64,000 nt of DNA, from NCBI GenBank assembly GCA_964413535.1, contig CAYPTB010000032.1, forward strand, positions 186,001-250,000. Reading direction: 5' to 3'. Source of the stretch: CAYPTB01 sp964413535 (GTDB lineage: Bacteria > Planctomycetota > UBA1135 > GCA-002686595). Shown here piece by piece: positions 25,246-33,936 of the stretch. The stretch's first letter is position 1. Each line of letters begins with the position of its first letter. A model generated the notes under the pieces. The model had not been told where the DNA came from. It did no database searches and saw nothing but the letters and a program-made list of their open reading frames with translations. The position numbers and the translations under genes were made by a program.

Positions 25246-26892
25246 ATGTCCGCGACTCGGTCCGTGCGTGCGGGACGCGCCGCGCTCCCGCGACTCGAGA
25301 TCGCGCTCCTCGTCCTCGTCCTCGCGCTCGGGTCGTTCCTGCGCCTGCGCGACCTGGACGCGTATCGCGCGAGCGCCGACGAAGGGAACTACCTCTTCTC
25401 GGCGCGCATCCAGCGCCTCGAGCGCGACACGGACCTCGCGGCACGTCTCACCGAGGACGCGGAGTGGGCCTGGCCGAAGTACTACCCGCACTCCTTCGCG
25501 CACCAGCTCGCCGCGCGCTGGGCCTGGCGCTTCGGTGCGGGTGCGGTGAGCTCGATCCGGCTCGACTCGGCCATCCTGGGCGTGCTCACGGCGCTCGTCG
25601 CGTTCTCCTTCGTCGCGCGCGTCCTGCGTCCGGACGGCGCGCGGGCGGGGGGGCGCCGAGGAACGGAGGGTGCGGGCGCGCTCCTCGCGGCGTCCGTCGT
25701 CGCGCTGGGCTGCCTGCACGTGTGGTACGCGCGTACGGGCTGGGGGCAGAGCGGCTGCACCTTCTTCTACGCCCTGTACGCGCTTCAGGGGTACGCGCTC
25801 TTCGCGCGCGAGAGGACGCTTGGCGGCGACGCGCTCCTGGCGGCCGGGATGGCGGCGACCTCCCTCGCCGCCTACGGCTGGCACGAGATGATCGTCGTCC
25901 ACGTGGGAGGGATGGGGATCTTCGTGCTCGTGCACCACGTCCTCGGAGGAGCCGGGTTCGAGGGATGCGGTCTCGCCGCCCTCCCGCGGACGCTCGCGCG
26001 CTCGCGCAAGGCCGGGCTGGCGCTCCTCTCGGCGCTGCCGATCGTGGCGCTCTTCTCCGCGCTCTTCTTCGATCCGTTCGCGCGCGCGCACTGGATCGAC
26101 TTCGAGCGCACGGAAGGCGGCGGCTTCGTTTTGAACCTGGAGCGCATCCTGCGCTTCCTCTTCCCGCTCGTTCACGTGGAGCGCCAGATCACCTATCCCG
26201 TCCTCGCGCTCGCGCTCGCCGGCCTCGTCTCGCTGTTCCGACGCGACCGTTTCGCGTTCCGCTACCTCGTCACGGCGCTCGTCGCGAGCTGCGCGACCTT
26301 CCTCTTGTTCTACAAGGACGCCGGACTCGTGCGGATCTACCTCCCGACGGCCTGCGTGCTCGCCGTGTTGGCGGGCGTCGGGCTCGCGTCCGTGTTCCCT
26401 ACCGCGCTCGGGCGAGCGCGGCGCGCGGGTGCGCTCGCCGCCGCGCTCCTCCTCGCGGCGTGGATGGCGGCCACGAGCTGGCAGACGCTTTTCGGGGTGG
26501 AGGGCGACCCGTTCTTCGCGCGGGTCTTCCACGCTCCCGACGGCTACGATCTCGTGGACGCGAAGGACTCACACCGCGCGAGCTTCGAGCTCTTGCACGC
26601 GCGGCTGCGCCCCGGCGAGTGGGTCGGCGTCCACGCGAAGCCGGTCGACGCGGGAGCGATCGCCGGGGAGTTCAGCGTGCTCTTCCAGCTCATGGACGAA
26701 GGCATTCCGGCGAAGCCGTTCACGTATCAGTTGCCGCCCAGGGAATGGCCGCGCTTCGTGATGGGGCTCGCGACCGAGATGGAGTCGGGTCGCCGCACGC
26801 TCGGGAGCGGCGGTCCCTACGGGCGCATCGCCCTCGACGCCTTCGAGCGCTTCGGCTTGTACGAGAAGGTCGGGGCCGGAGGGGGAGGATGA
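25246..26892 (+). CDS. GT-C fold membrane glycosyltransferase (PMT/ArnT-like, family 39 type)
   Basis: 548 residues with about ten hydrophobic helices and an early luminal-loop acidic motif, RASADEGNYLFSAR (Asp-Glu near residue 45), as in polyprenyl-phosphate-sugar dependent transferases. A central Tyr/Trp-rich loop (HVWYARTGWGQSGCTFFYALYALQG) also fits the PMT-like fold. It would transfer a sugar from a lipid carrier to protein or lipid on the periplasmic side; donor and acceptor are unknown. The ATG at 25246 follows a TACAAT (25232-25237) that could be a -10 box and would leave almost no leader. The stop overlaps the ATG of the sulfatase-fold lipoprotein by three bases, so the two are probably one functional unit. 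Confidence 0.8.
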   Translation: MSATRSVRAGRAALPRLEIALLVLVLALGSFLRLRDLDAYRASADEGNYLFSARIQRLERDTDLAARLTEDAEWAWPKYYPHSFAHQLAARWAWRFGAGAVSSIRLDSAILGVLTALVAFSFVARVLRPDGARAGGRRGTEGAGALLAASVVALGCLHVWYARTGWGQSGCTFFYALYALQGYALFARERTLGGDALLAAGMAATSLAAYGWHEMIVVHVGGMGIFVLVHHVLGGAGFEGCGLAALPRTLARSRKAGLALLSALPIVALFSALFFDPFARAHWIDFERTEGGGFVLNLERILRFLFPLVHVERQITYPVLALALAGLVSLFRRDRFAFRYLVTALVASCATFLLFYKDAGLVRIYLPTACVLAVLAGVGLASVFPTALGRARRAGALAAALLLAAWMAATSWQTLFGVEGDPFFARVFHAPDGYDLVDAKDSHRASFELLHARLRPGEWVGVHAKPVDAGAIAGEFSVLFQLMDEGIPAKPFTYQLPPREWPRFVMGLATEMESGRRTLGSGGPYGRIALDAFERFGLYEKVGAGGGG

Positions 26893-28880
26893 AGCGCGGG
26901 GCGTTGGCTCTCGCGCTCTTGGCCGCGGCGGCGTGCGGCGAGGACGACGACACCGGCTGGGCGGAGCGCTTGCCCGAGGTCGCGCCGCCGGTGCCCCCGG
27001 TCGACGCGCGTTCGACGTGGATCGATCTCCTGGCGCTGGAGGTCCTCTCCGCGGAAGGCGCCGCCACGGCCGTCACGTCCGTCGAGATCCGCGCTCCCGA
27101 GGTCAAGGAGACCGGGCTCGAGGGCATGCAGCGCTCGCGCAGTGGGGACTCGCGCGTGCGGAGCGACGTACGGCGCGCCTTCGCCCTCGACGGCGCGGGG
27201 GCGTTCGAGATCCGGCTCCCGCGCGGCGGACGCGTGCGCGCCGCGTTCGGAGCGGTCGCGCCTGCGAAGGGCGAGCGGCTCGCGGCGGGAACGGTCGTCG
27301 ATTTCGCGCTCAGCTTCGACGCGGGGGACGGCTTCCGCGTCCTCGCGAGCGCGAGCGTCTCCGGAGCGGATCTCGAGCACTGGATCGAAGCGGCGTTCGA
27401 CGTCCCCGCATTCGACGTCCCCGAGGGGGGCGGCCGGCTGCGCTTCGAAGCGACGCCGCGACCGGGGAGCGGCGGCGACGCGGGAGCCGTGGTGCGCTGC
27501 GCCTTCGCGAACCCCAGTCTGGAGCTCGCGAGCTCGGGGGCGCCCGACGTCGTCCTCGTCTCGATCGACACCTTGCGCGCGGATCGGCTCGGGTTCGCCG
27601 GCTACGAGCGCGACACGTCGCCGAACCTCGATCGACTCGCCGAGCGCGGCGTCGTCTTCGAGCGCTGCATCAGCCAGGCGCCTTGGACCTTGCCCTCGTA
27701 CGGATCGCTCTTCACGTCGCTCCATCCGACCGAGCACCGCGCTGGAGTGTCGCTCGGGGCAGAGGTGTGGGAGCGCGGCGGTTCCGCCGACGACTTCGAG
27801 AAGGGCTCCGACCGCCTGGCGGAAGGCGTTCCCACGCTCGCGGAGTCCTTGAGCGCCGCCGGCTACCGCACATGCGCGTTGTACTTCAACCCCTTCCTCG
27901 ACCCCGTCACCGGGATCGGACGCGGGTTCGACGAGTACGTGAATTGCTCCTACGGAGCCAGTGCGGGCGTCGACCGCGCGATCGAGTGGTTCGAGCGCAA
28001 CGAGGGCTTGCCGTCCTTCCTGTTCCTCCAGCTCATCGATCCGCATTGGCCCTACGCACCGCCCGCCCCCTTCGACCGCGCGTTCGCGGGGCGCGCCGTC
28101 GAGTCCATCTCCGGCTACCCGTGGTCGCTCGCGTTGGTGCGCAAGCGGCCGCCGAACGCGGCGCGCAAGAAGCTCCTCTCGGACCTCTACGACGGCGAGG
28201 TGGCCTACGTGGACGCGGAGCTCGGCCGGCTCTTCGCGCACCTCGACGATCGCGAGCAGGCGCGCGACGCGCTCGTGGTCGTGCACTCCGACCACGGCGA
28301 GGAGCTGTGGGACCACGGTCGGCTCGAGCACGGGCATTCGCTCCACGACGAGGTCTTGCGCGTTCCGCTGGTGATCGTGCGGCCGTCGGTGTTGCCTCCG
28401 GGACGCGTCGCGAGCACGGTGCGCACGATCGACGTGTTCCCCACGATCCTCGACCTGCTCGGCTTGACCGCGCCGAGCGGCTTGCGGGGATCGAGCCTCG
28501 TCGGGCTCGCGCGCGGCGAGGTGGACGTCGAACTCGAGGCGTTCGCCGAGGCGATCCTGTGGGGGAGACCGTACGCGCCCTTCGACGAGGCCAAAGCGCT
28601 CGTGGCCGACGGTTTCAAGCTCGTCCTCGGCGACGGCGACTCGCTGCGCGAGCTCTATCGCCTCGAGGACGATCCGCGCGAGCTCACCGATCTCGCCCTG
28701 CGCGAACCCGAGGACCTCGCGCGTATGCGCGACCTGCTCGCGCGGCGCTTCGCCGAGTTGCGCTCGAGTGCGCGGCAGGCCGAGGGACTGGAGCTCCAAG
28801 AAGGAGAACGCGAGCGCCTGGCCCAGATCGGCTATGCGGACGACGAAGAGGACGACGGTGCCGGCGACGAGGAGCCATAG
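26889..28880 (+). CDS. Sulfatase-fold (alkaline phosphatase superfamily) lipoprotein with Thr at the nucleophile site
   Basis: 663 residues with a signal peptide ending in LLAAAAC, so a lipid anchor is likely. Residues about 30-210 are a beta-rich N-terminal region. The hydrolase domain starts with VLVSIDTLRADRLGFAGYERDTSPNLDRLA, with the metal-binding Asp. At the nucleophile position it has APWTLPSYGSLFTSLHPTEH: Thr about 267 instead of the formylglycine Cys/Ser, and Tyr instead of the following Arg. HSDHGEELWDHGRLEHGHSLHDE supplies the remaining metal ligands. Thr at this position is used by phosphoethanolamine/glycerophosphate transferases of the same fold, so a phosphodiester or transferase activity is as likely as sulfatase. 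The tail is Asp/Glu-rich and overlaps the convergent gene by 49 bases. Confidence 0.85.
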   Translation: MKRGALALALLAAAACGEDDDTGWAERLPEVAPPVPPVDARSTWIDLLALEVLSAEGAATAVTSVEIRAPEVKETGLEGMQRSRSGDSRVRSDVRRAFALDGAGAFEIRLPRGGRVRAAFGAVAPAKGERLAAGTVVDFALSFDAGDGFRVLASASVSGADLEHWIEAAFDVPAFDVPEGGGRLRFEATPRPGSGGDAGAVVRCAFANPSLELASSGAPDVVLVSIDTLRADRLGFAGYERDTSPNLDRLAERGVVFERCISQAPWTLPSYGSLFTSLHPTEHRAGVSLGAEVWERGGSADDFEKGSDRLAEGVPTLAESLSAAGYRTCALYFNPFLDPVTGIGRGFDEYVNCSYGASAGVDRAIEWFERNEGLPSFLFLQLIDPHWPYAPPAPFDRAFAGRAVESISGYPWSLALVRKRPPNAARKKLLSDLYDGEVAYVDAELGRLFAHLDDREQARDALVVVHSDHGEELWDHGRLEHGHSLHDEVLRVPLVIVRPSVLPPGRVASTVRTIDVFPTILDLLGLTAPSGLRGSSLVGLARGEVDVELEAFAEAILWGRPYAPFDEAKALVADGFKLVLGDGDSLRELYRLEDDPRELTDLALREPEDLARMRDLLARRFAELRSSARQAEGLELQEGERERLAQIGYADDEEDDGAGDEEP

Positions 28881-29869
28881 CGCAGGACCGCGTCCACGAC
28901 CTCGTCCGGGGCGAGTGCGCTGGGGCGGAGCGCGCTCGAGTGCTCGGCGAAACGCGGGTGCTCGCTCGTCCCGAACCACAGCTCGGGCGAGGGGCCGGCC
29001 GGGTCCTCGGCGCGCCACGCGCAGTCGTCCGCGGGCGACGTCCCCTCGAGCCGATCGAGGTGACGGACGAGCGCGTGCAAGTCGGGGCGCGGAGCGCGCC
29101 GCACGGAGAGGTCGAACCAAGAGAGCGTGCCAATGATCAGCCGATAGCCGTGACCGGCGGCGCCGGAGCTGGACGCGACGAGCACGCGGTCGCGGCGGGT
29201 CGACGCGAACAGGGCGTGTCGCCCCGGGCCCTGCTCGGGGCCGTGCGCGGTTCGGAACACGGCGAGGTCCGCGCGCGCGAAGTCGCTCTGCTCCGCCGCG
29301 GCGAGCGCGGCCAGGTCCTCGCGCGTGCGCCGGACCACGGGTTCCCACAGGTTGCGATAGGGCTCGAGGTCGCCGTCCAGGAGCCCCGGGAGCGCCTCGA
29401 ACAGGCTGGCGAGCACGATGGCGCGCCACTCGTCCTCGGACCGACCCGCGAACGCGGCGCGGACGGGGGAAAGGGCTTCGTCGTCCCAGGCGCTCACGAG
29501 CGCGTCGAGCGCCAGCCCGCGCTCGGAGGGGATGTGGAAGAAGTCGCCCGCTTCCGCAGCCTCGAGCATCGCGACCTCGCGTTCGAGCGCCGCGCGCGGA
29601 TGACGCACCGCGAAGAGCGCCATGACGCCGTCGGTGTCGTAGTGGTTGTTCACGATCGCGACGGCTCCCGCGGCGCGGCGCTCTCGCTCGCGCTCGCCCT
29701 GGCGCGCGAAGGCGAGCGCGCTGCCGGTCGAGAGATCGTGGCGCAGGTCGTGCGGCGTGCGATTGCCGGGCCAGTGCGAGAGGTTCAGACCGGGCGCGTT
29801 CCAGACACCGTCGACGCTCACGATCGGGTCGGTCGAAGGCGCGGGATCGATGCGAACGGGGAGCTCCAT
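28832..29869 (-). CDS. Conserved-looking hypothetical protein with DHH-like motif (possibly DUF6687)
   Basis: 345 residues, ATG at 29869, 17 bases after the TPR gene upstream. Near the N-terminus it has VSVDGVWNAPGLNLSHWPGNRTPHDLRHDLSTG and AIVNNHYDTDGVMALFAVRHP; the DTDG after a His is reminiscent of DHH phosphoesterases, but the other family motifs are not clear. I associate it tentatively with DUF6687 from memory. The C-terminal 14 residues are almost all Ser, Pro and Ala, antisense to the acidic tail of the sulfatase-fold protein, with a 49-base convergent overlap. No signal peptide; probably cytoplasmic. Function unknown. Confidence 0.72.
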   Translation of the reverse strand: MELPVRIDPAPSTDPIVSVDGVWNAPGLNLSHWPGNRTPHDLRHDLSTGSALAFARQGERERERRAAGAVAIVNNHYDTDGVMALFAVRHPRAALEREVAMLEAAEAGDFFHIPSERGLALDALVSAWDDEALSPVRAAFAGRSEDEWRAIVLASLFEALPGLLDGDLEPYRNLWEPVVRRTREDLAALAAAEQSDFARADLAVFRTAHGPEQGPGRHALFASTRRDRVLVASSSGAAGHGYRLIIGTLSWFDLSVRRAPRPDLHALVRHLDRLEGTSPADDCAWRAEDPAGPSPELWFGTSEHPRFAEHSSALRPSALAPDEVVDAVLRYGSSSPAPSSSSSSA

Positions 29870-29885
29870 GGAGGACGGGGGAGGT

Positions 29886-31508
29886 CTATCCGCCGCCCGC
29901 CGGGAGGAGCTCGAGGTTGGCGTCCGCGGTCGCGACCACCTCCGTCATGACCCGGCGCGTCGGCTCGTCGAGGGTCGGATCGGCGAGACGCAGTCGAGCC
30001 TTCGCGCGCGCGCTCTCGTACAGGGTTCGCGCGCGCGGGAGGTCGTCGCCGAGGGCCTGGTGCAGGTGTAGGGCGAGGTCGAGGGCGTGCACGGGCGAGT
30101 CGGGTTCGCACAGGAGCGCGCGCTCGAAGGCGAGCAAGGCCGTCGCAGCAGAGCGGTGGGCGTCGATCGAGCCCACGCCCTCGCGCTCGCGAAGCCGCTT
30201 CGACTGATCGGCGAGGTACATCCCCAGGCGCCGCCAGGCGGATCCGGTGCCCTCGAGCTCCGCGCCGAGCTCGAAGAGGATCGTCGCGTCCGCGACCCGC
30301 CCCGCGTTCCTGCACCACGTGCCGAGGTGGTCGAGCATGGGAACGTTCGACGAGGGGTCCGAGCGGAGCGAGGAGAAGAGCTCCACCGGATCTGCCTCCC
30401 AGAACGTCCGGAGCGCTTCCACGGCGCCTGCGTGGTCGCGCTGCACGAAGCGCAGCCGGCCGAGGTAGTACCACGCGCTGCGCAGGTCCACGCGCCGCGC
30501 GAGTGCGGCCAGGAAGGCGCGCTCGGCGGCCGGGTAGTCGTCTTGGCGGAAGTGGGCGTAGCCGAGCCACCAGTGGACCGCCGCCGAACGCGCTCCTAGA
30601 CCGAAGCGACTCTCGAAGGCGGCGACGCCGTCGCCCAAGGCCTTCGCGAACAGGGTCGGAGGGAGGGCGGCGTTCAGGTTCGAGTAGTCGATGCGCTCCG
30701 GATCCCAGGCGACCGCTCGGCCGAGGTCCGCGGCAGCGCGTTCCGTCTGGCCGAGGGCGAGATGCAGGTGCAGGAGCTCCAAGTGGGTCTCGGCGAGGAG
30801 CGCCTCCTGTTGCCGATCGGCGGGCGCCGTGAGCAGGACCGCGGCGCGCTCGAACGCGTCCTCTGCCGCGCGTGCGTGCAGCAGCGCTCGTTCGCGCGTC
30901 TCGGGCGACGCGCGGGCGACTTCGTACTCGAGGCGCGCGATGCGTCCGAACAGGTGCTGGGCGCGCGCGTTCCCCGGCTCGCGTGCGCACGCTGCGCGCG
31001 CGGCCTCGAGCGCGACGTCGAGGCGTTGCGACTGCCACGCGACCTTGGCCAGCGGGTAGAGCGCGTCGCCGAACAGCTCGGGGTCGGAGCGCGTCGCGGC
31101 GACCAGTCCCGCGTAGGCGTCGAGCAGATTGCGCTGCGCCAGAGCCGGCGGGGCGCCGTCCGCGAGCTTGGCTTCGGCAGCCAGGAACCACGCCATCCCG
31201 TAGAGGTAGTCGATGGCCGCGCCGCGCTCTCCTTCCGCGACCAGGGCGTCGATCCCGTCGAGGGAGTCGTTGATGCGGCCCTGCTCCATCCAGCTCCGCA
31301 GGATCCACATGCGCGTCCGCAGACTGCCCGGCTCGAGCTCGCTCGCGCGTTCGAAGGCCGCTTGTGCGGCTTCGGGTTGCGCGGCGAGGAGTGCGCGGCC
31401 GCTCTCGATCCAGCGGTCGGCATCCTCGATCGCGGTGGCTTCCGTCTGCCCCCAAGGGGCCGAGAAATGGGCCGAAACGAAGAGCAGGAAGCCGAGCGAG
31501 CGCGTCAC
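29886..31508 (-). CDS. Secreted TPR-repeat protein, unknown function
   Basis: 540 residues from the GTG at 31508, which overlaps the stop of the upstream TPR lipoprotein (GTGA). A signal peptide (SLGFLLFVSAHFSAPWG) is followed by helical repeats of the TPR type, for example SGRALLAAQPEAAQAAFERASELEPGSLR, AVHWWLGYAHFRQDDYPAAERAFLAALARR and SAWYYLGRLRFVQRDHAGAVEALRTFWEADP. It is a scaffold for protein-protein contacts in the periplasm or envelope. It is the second gene of a three-gene minus-strand operon with the 670-residue TPR lipoprotein and the DHH-like hypothetical protein. Confidence 0.85.
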   Translation of the reverse strand: MTRSLGFLLFVSAHFSAPWGQTEATAIEDADRWIESGRALLAAQPEAAQAAFERASELEPGSLRTRMWILRSWMEQGRINDSLDGIDALVAEGERGAAIDYLYGMAWFLAAEAKLADGAPPALAQRNLLDAYAGLVAATRSDPELFGDALYPLAKVAWQSQRLDVALEAARAACAREPGNARAQHLFGRIARLEYEVARASPETRERALLHARAAEDAFERAAVLLTAPADRQQEALLAETHLELLHLHLALGQTERAAADLGRAVAWDPERIDYSNLNAALPPTLFAKALGDGVAAFESRFGLGARSAAVHWWLGYAHFRQDDYPAAERAFLAALARRVDLRSAWYYLGRLRFVQRDHAGAVEALRTFWEADPVELFSSLRSDPSSNVPMLDHLGTWCRNAGRVADATILFELGAELEGTGSAWRRLGMYLADQSKRLREREGVGSIDAHRSAATALLAFERALLCEPDSPVHALDLALHLHQALGDDLPRARTLYESARAKARLRLADPTLDEPTRRVMTEVVATADANLELLPAGGG

Positions 31509-33517
31509 CGCACGGGATCTCCCGGACCCACGGCGTCGCACGGCCGACCCCACGACCTCCATTCGACCAGGGTCGGATGGTCCGGAGGCTCGGAGCAGAG
31601 GGGCAGCATCTGCATGGTGACCTTGGGACGCGGATCGCCGAGTCCGAGCGCCTTCTCGAGGAAGGGCCGGGCCTTCTCCGGCTCGCGCCGTCGCACCAGG
31701 TACAGGTAGCCCAGGTTCTCGTAGGAGTCACCGAGCGCGTTCTCGAGCTCGATGCGCGCTTCGCGCTCGAGGGAAGCGTCCTCGAGCCCTCGGGTGCCGA
31801 GCTCGATGCAGCCAAGGAGCATCTCTTCGGCGCGCTCGAGATCGCGGTCGACGTAGTAGATCGCGACGAGCGCCGTGTCGTTGACCAGACGGACGTCGTC
31901 GGGCGCGAGACGCGCCGCGTTCTGATAGGCAGCGTAGCTCTGTTCCATGAGCTCCGCCGCGCGGGACAGGTTTTCCTCGGCCTTGGCCTTCAGCGCCGCG
32001 CCGAGGTCGCCTTGCAGGTCGGCCGGCAGTCCTGCGCGCTCGAGCCAGCGCGCGAGTGCCTGCGGGTCGCTGGGGAGCAGGGCCGCCTGCTCGCACAGAT
32101 CGCGGCCGAGTTGCTCCAGGGCCACGGCTTGGTCGCGCAGGAAGAAGCCCTGGTTGTTCGCCCAATCGGCGCGGTCGGGTTGCAGCTCGAAGAGCTTCCC
32201 GAACACCTCCGCGGCGGAGAGCCAGTCCCCGCGCTCCGCGTACTGGTTGCCGGCGAGCGCGAGACCTTGGATGCCCGAGGACAAACGCTCGGGGTAGTCC
32301 CATTCGATGCCGCGTTCCATGACTTCGTTCATGGAGAGGAACGCTGCCACCGCTCCTTCCAGGTCGTTGGAGTGGTAGCGACTCCAGCCGACGCCGGCGC
32401 GGCACACGACCTCGTAGCCCTTGCAATCCGCGGTGAGCGAGGAATCGAGCTCGCGCGCGCGTGCGAAGGCGCGCTCGGCCGCCGCGAACTCGTCTGCCGC
32501 TCCCTCGCGCAGCCGGGTGCAGGCGAGGTCGAAGCGCTCCCTCCCGAGCCACCAGAATCCCCCCGCGACGTCGGGGTGCGCATTGACGAAGGCGTTGATC
32601 CGAAGCAGCGCTGTCTGGGAGCCCCCGTTCTCGCGCGCGATGTCGACGAGCTTCGCGAGCATGCGCCCGTCGGTGGGAGCCCGGTCGAGCCCGCGCTCGA
32701 GCGTCGACATCGCCTCCTCCGGGCGCCCGGCCCAGAGATAGAGGTTCCCGAGCGTGGTCCAGACCCACGGGTCCGTGGAGTTCAGGCCGAGGAGTCGACC
32801 GAGCGCTCCCTCCGTGAGGGTGAACAGCTCCTCGGCGTCCGCCGGTCCAGCGGCGTTCGCCATTGCGTTCGCGTAGGCGCCATAGGAAGCCTCCGCGAAG
32901 AGGCGCGCCGGACTCGGGGCGATCCCCGTCGCGTCGGCTCCCGCGCCGATCGCTTCCATGCCGCGCGTCGCGAAGTCCAGTGCTTCGTCGAACTGGGACA
33001 GGTTGTAGGCGGCCCGACTCGCCCCGAAGAGCGCGCGAGCATTCGCGGGCATCTGGTTCGCCGCGCGCCGGAAGGAGTCGAGCGCGCTCTCGTACGATCC
33101 GGTGATGTACATCCCGTTCGCGCCCTTCGCGATCAGTTGCTCGGCGAGCAGCACGCTGCCTTCGCCGTGCAGCAGCAGGGCCTCGCCGTTCTCGGCGTCG
33201 ATCTCGAGCGCCTCGTCGATGGAGAGCAGGCCGTCCGACGGGTTCGGTGGGTCGGTCGCGAAGAGCGCGCGGGCCTGCGCGAGGTGACGCCGGACGAGCA
33301 TCTCCCCGAGGATCTCGTGCGCCGCTCCGAGTTCGCCGGCGCGCACGGCGGCGATCACCCGCTCGTCCTCCGCGCGCCCTTCCTCCGGGTCGCGGTGCTC
33401 CGCGGCGGGACGTCCATCCGGGTTCGGAGCGCTCGCTGAACCCGGGGCCGAGCACGAGCTGGCCGGCCAAGCGGCGAGGGCCAGGGCGAGGGGAACGAGG
33501 GGTTGGGGGAAGGGCAT
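31505..33517 (-). CDS. TPR-repeat lipoprotein, unknown function
   Basis: 670 residues. The N-terminus LVPLALALAAWPASSCSAPG is a signal peptide with Cys about 22 as lipidation site. Multiple TPR-like units follow, for example LHGEGSVLLAEQLI, GSYESALDSFRRAANQMPANARALFGASRAAYNLSQFDEALDFATRG, VWTTLGNLYLWAGRPEEAMSTLERGLDRAPTD and LGDSYENLGYLYLVRRREPEKARPFLEKALGLGDP. First gene of the minus-strand TPR operon. Large TPR lipoproteins are common in planctomycete envelopes; no specific role can be read from the sequence. Confidence 0.88.
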   Translation of the reverse strand: MPFPQPLVPLALALAAWPASSCSAPGSASAPNPDGRPAAEHRDPEEGRAEDERVIAAVRAGELGAAHEILGEMLVRRHLAQARALFATDPPNPSDGLLSIDEALEIDAENGEALLLHGEGSVLLAEQLIAKGANGMYITGSYESALDSFRRAANQMPANARALFGASRAAYNLSQFDEALDFATRGMEAIGAGADATGIAPSPARLFAEASYGAYANAMANAAGPADAEELFTLTEGALGRLLGLNSTDPWVWTTLGNLYLWAGRPEEAMSTLERGLDRAPTDGRMLAKLVDIARENGGSQTALLRINAFVNAHPDVAGGFWWLGRERFDLACTRLREGAADEFAAAERAFARARELDSSLTADCKGYEVVCRAGVGWSRYHSNDLEGAVAAFLSMNEVMERGIEWDYPERLSSGIQGLALAGNQYAERGDWLSAAEVFGKLFELQPDRADWANNQGFFLRDQAVALEQLGRDLCEQAALLPSDPQALARWLERAGLPADLQGDLGAALKAKAEENLSRAAELMEQSYAAYQNAARLAPDDVRLVNDTALVAIYYVDRDLERAEEMLLGCIELGTRGLEDASLEREARIELENALGDSYENLGYLYLVRRREPEKARPFLEKALGLGDPRPKVTMQMLPLCSEPPDHPTLVEWRSWGRPCDAVGPGDPVR

Positions 33518-33936
33518 GGCTCGGGTTCGGGCCCAGGGGTCCTCGGGCGAGCGAAGGAGAGGCGCGGCTCGAACTCGAGGGCTTTGGATTGTAGCCAGAG
33601 CGGTGCGGGCGCGCCCGCGGCCGGAGCCGCCGGCGATGGGTGTTCGACACCCCGAACGAAGCGGTGAGCGCGCCTGCGGAAAAAGCGGTGGCCGGGCCGC
33701 GACGGCAACCTAGGGACGGACGAGACTCAGTCGGACCGGCATCGCGCTCGCGCGCTGCTCGTGCTCGCGGTCGAGGCGCACCGACCCGGGTCGAGCACGT
33801 GCCGCGTCCCCGCGTCTCTCCTTACGTCCAGCGGGGAAGAAACCCCGACTCTTGGGCGTCTTGCGCGCGCTTCCTACCCTTGTTCGGCCACTTGTTCGGC
33901 CGCCGGACGGCCTGAGCCCGCGGAGCCAAGGATCGA
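33518..33936. other. Divergent intergenic region, 419 bases
   Basis: Between the divergent TPR lipoprotein and Ig-like lipoprotein genes. It holds a hairpin GGGTGT-TCG-ACACCC (33638-33652) with no T tract, the promoter candidate at 33852-33880, and a direct repeat of CTTGTTCGGCC at 33879-33889 and 33891-33901 just after the -10 box. I see no supported small gene. Confidence 0.5.
33852..33880 (+). promoter_or_regulatory. Predicted promoter of the Ig-like lipoprotein gene
   Basis: TTGGGC (33852-33857) and TACCCT (33875-33880) with a 17-base spacer, 57 bases before the ATG. Two copies of CTTGTTCGGCC in 12-base phase begin at the end of the -10 box (33879) and would lie in the initial transcribed region, possibly as a regulator site. 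Confidence 0.4.

Noticed and set aside
28832..29869. Firm assignment as a DHH phosphoesterase
   Set aside because: Only one DTDG-like motif is present; the further DHH and DHHA1 motifs are not evident.
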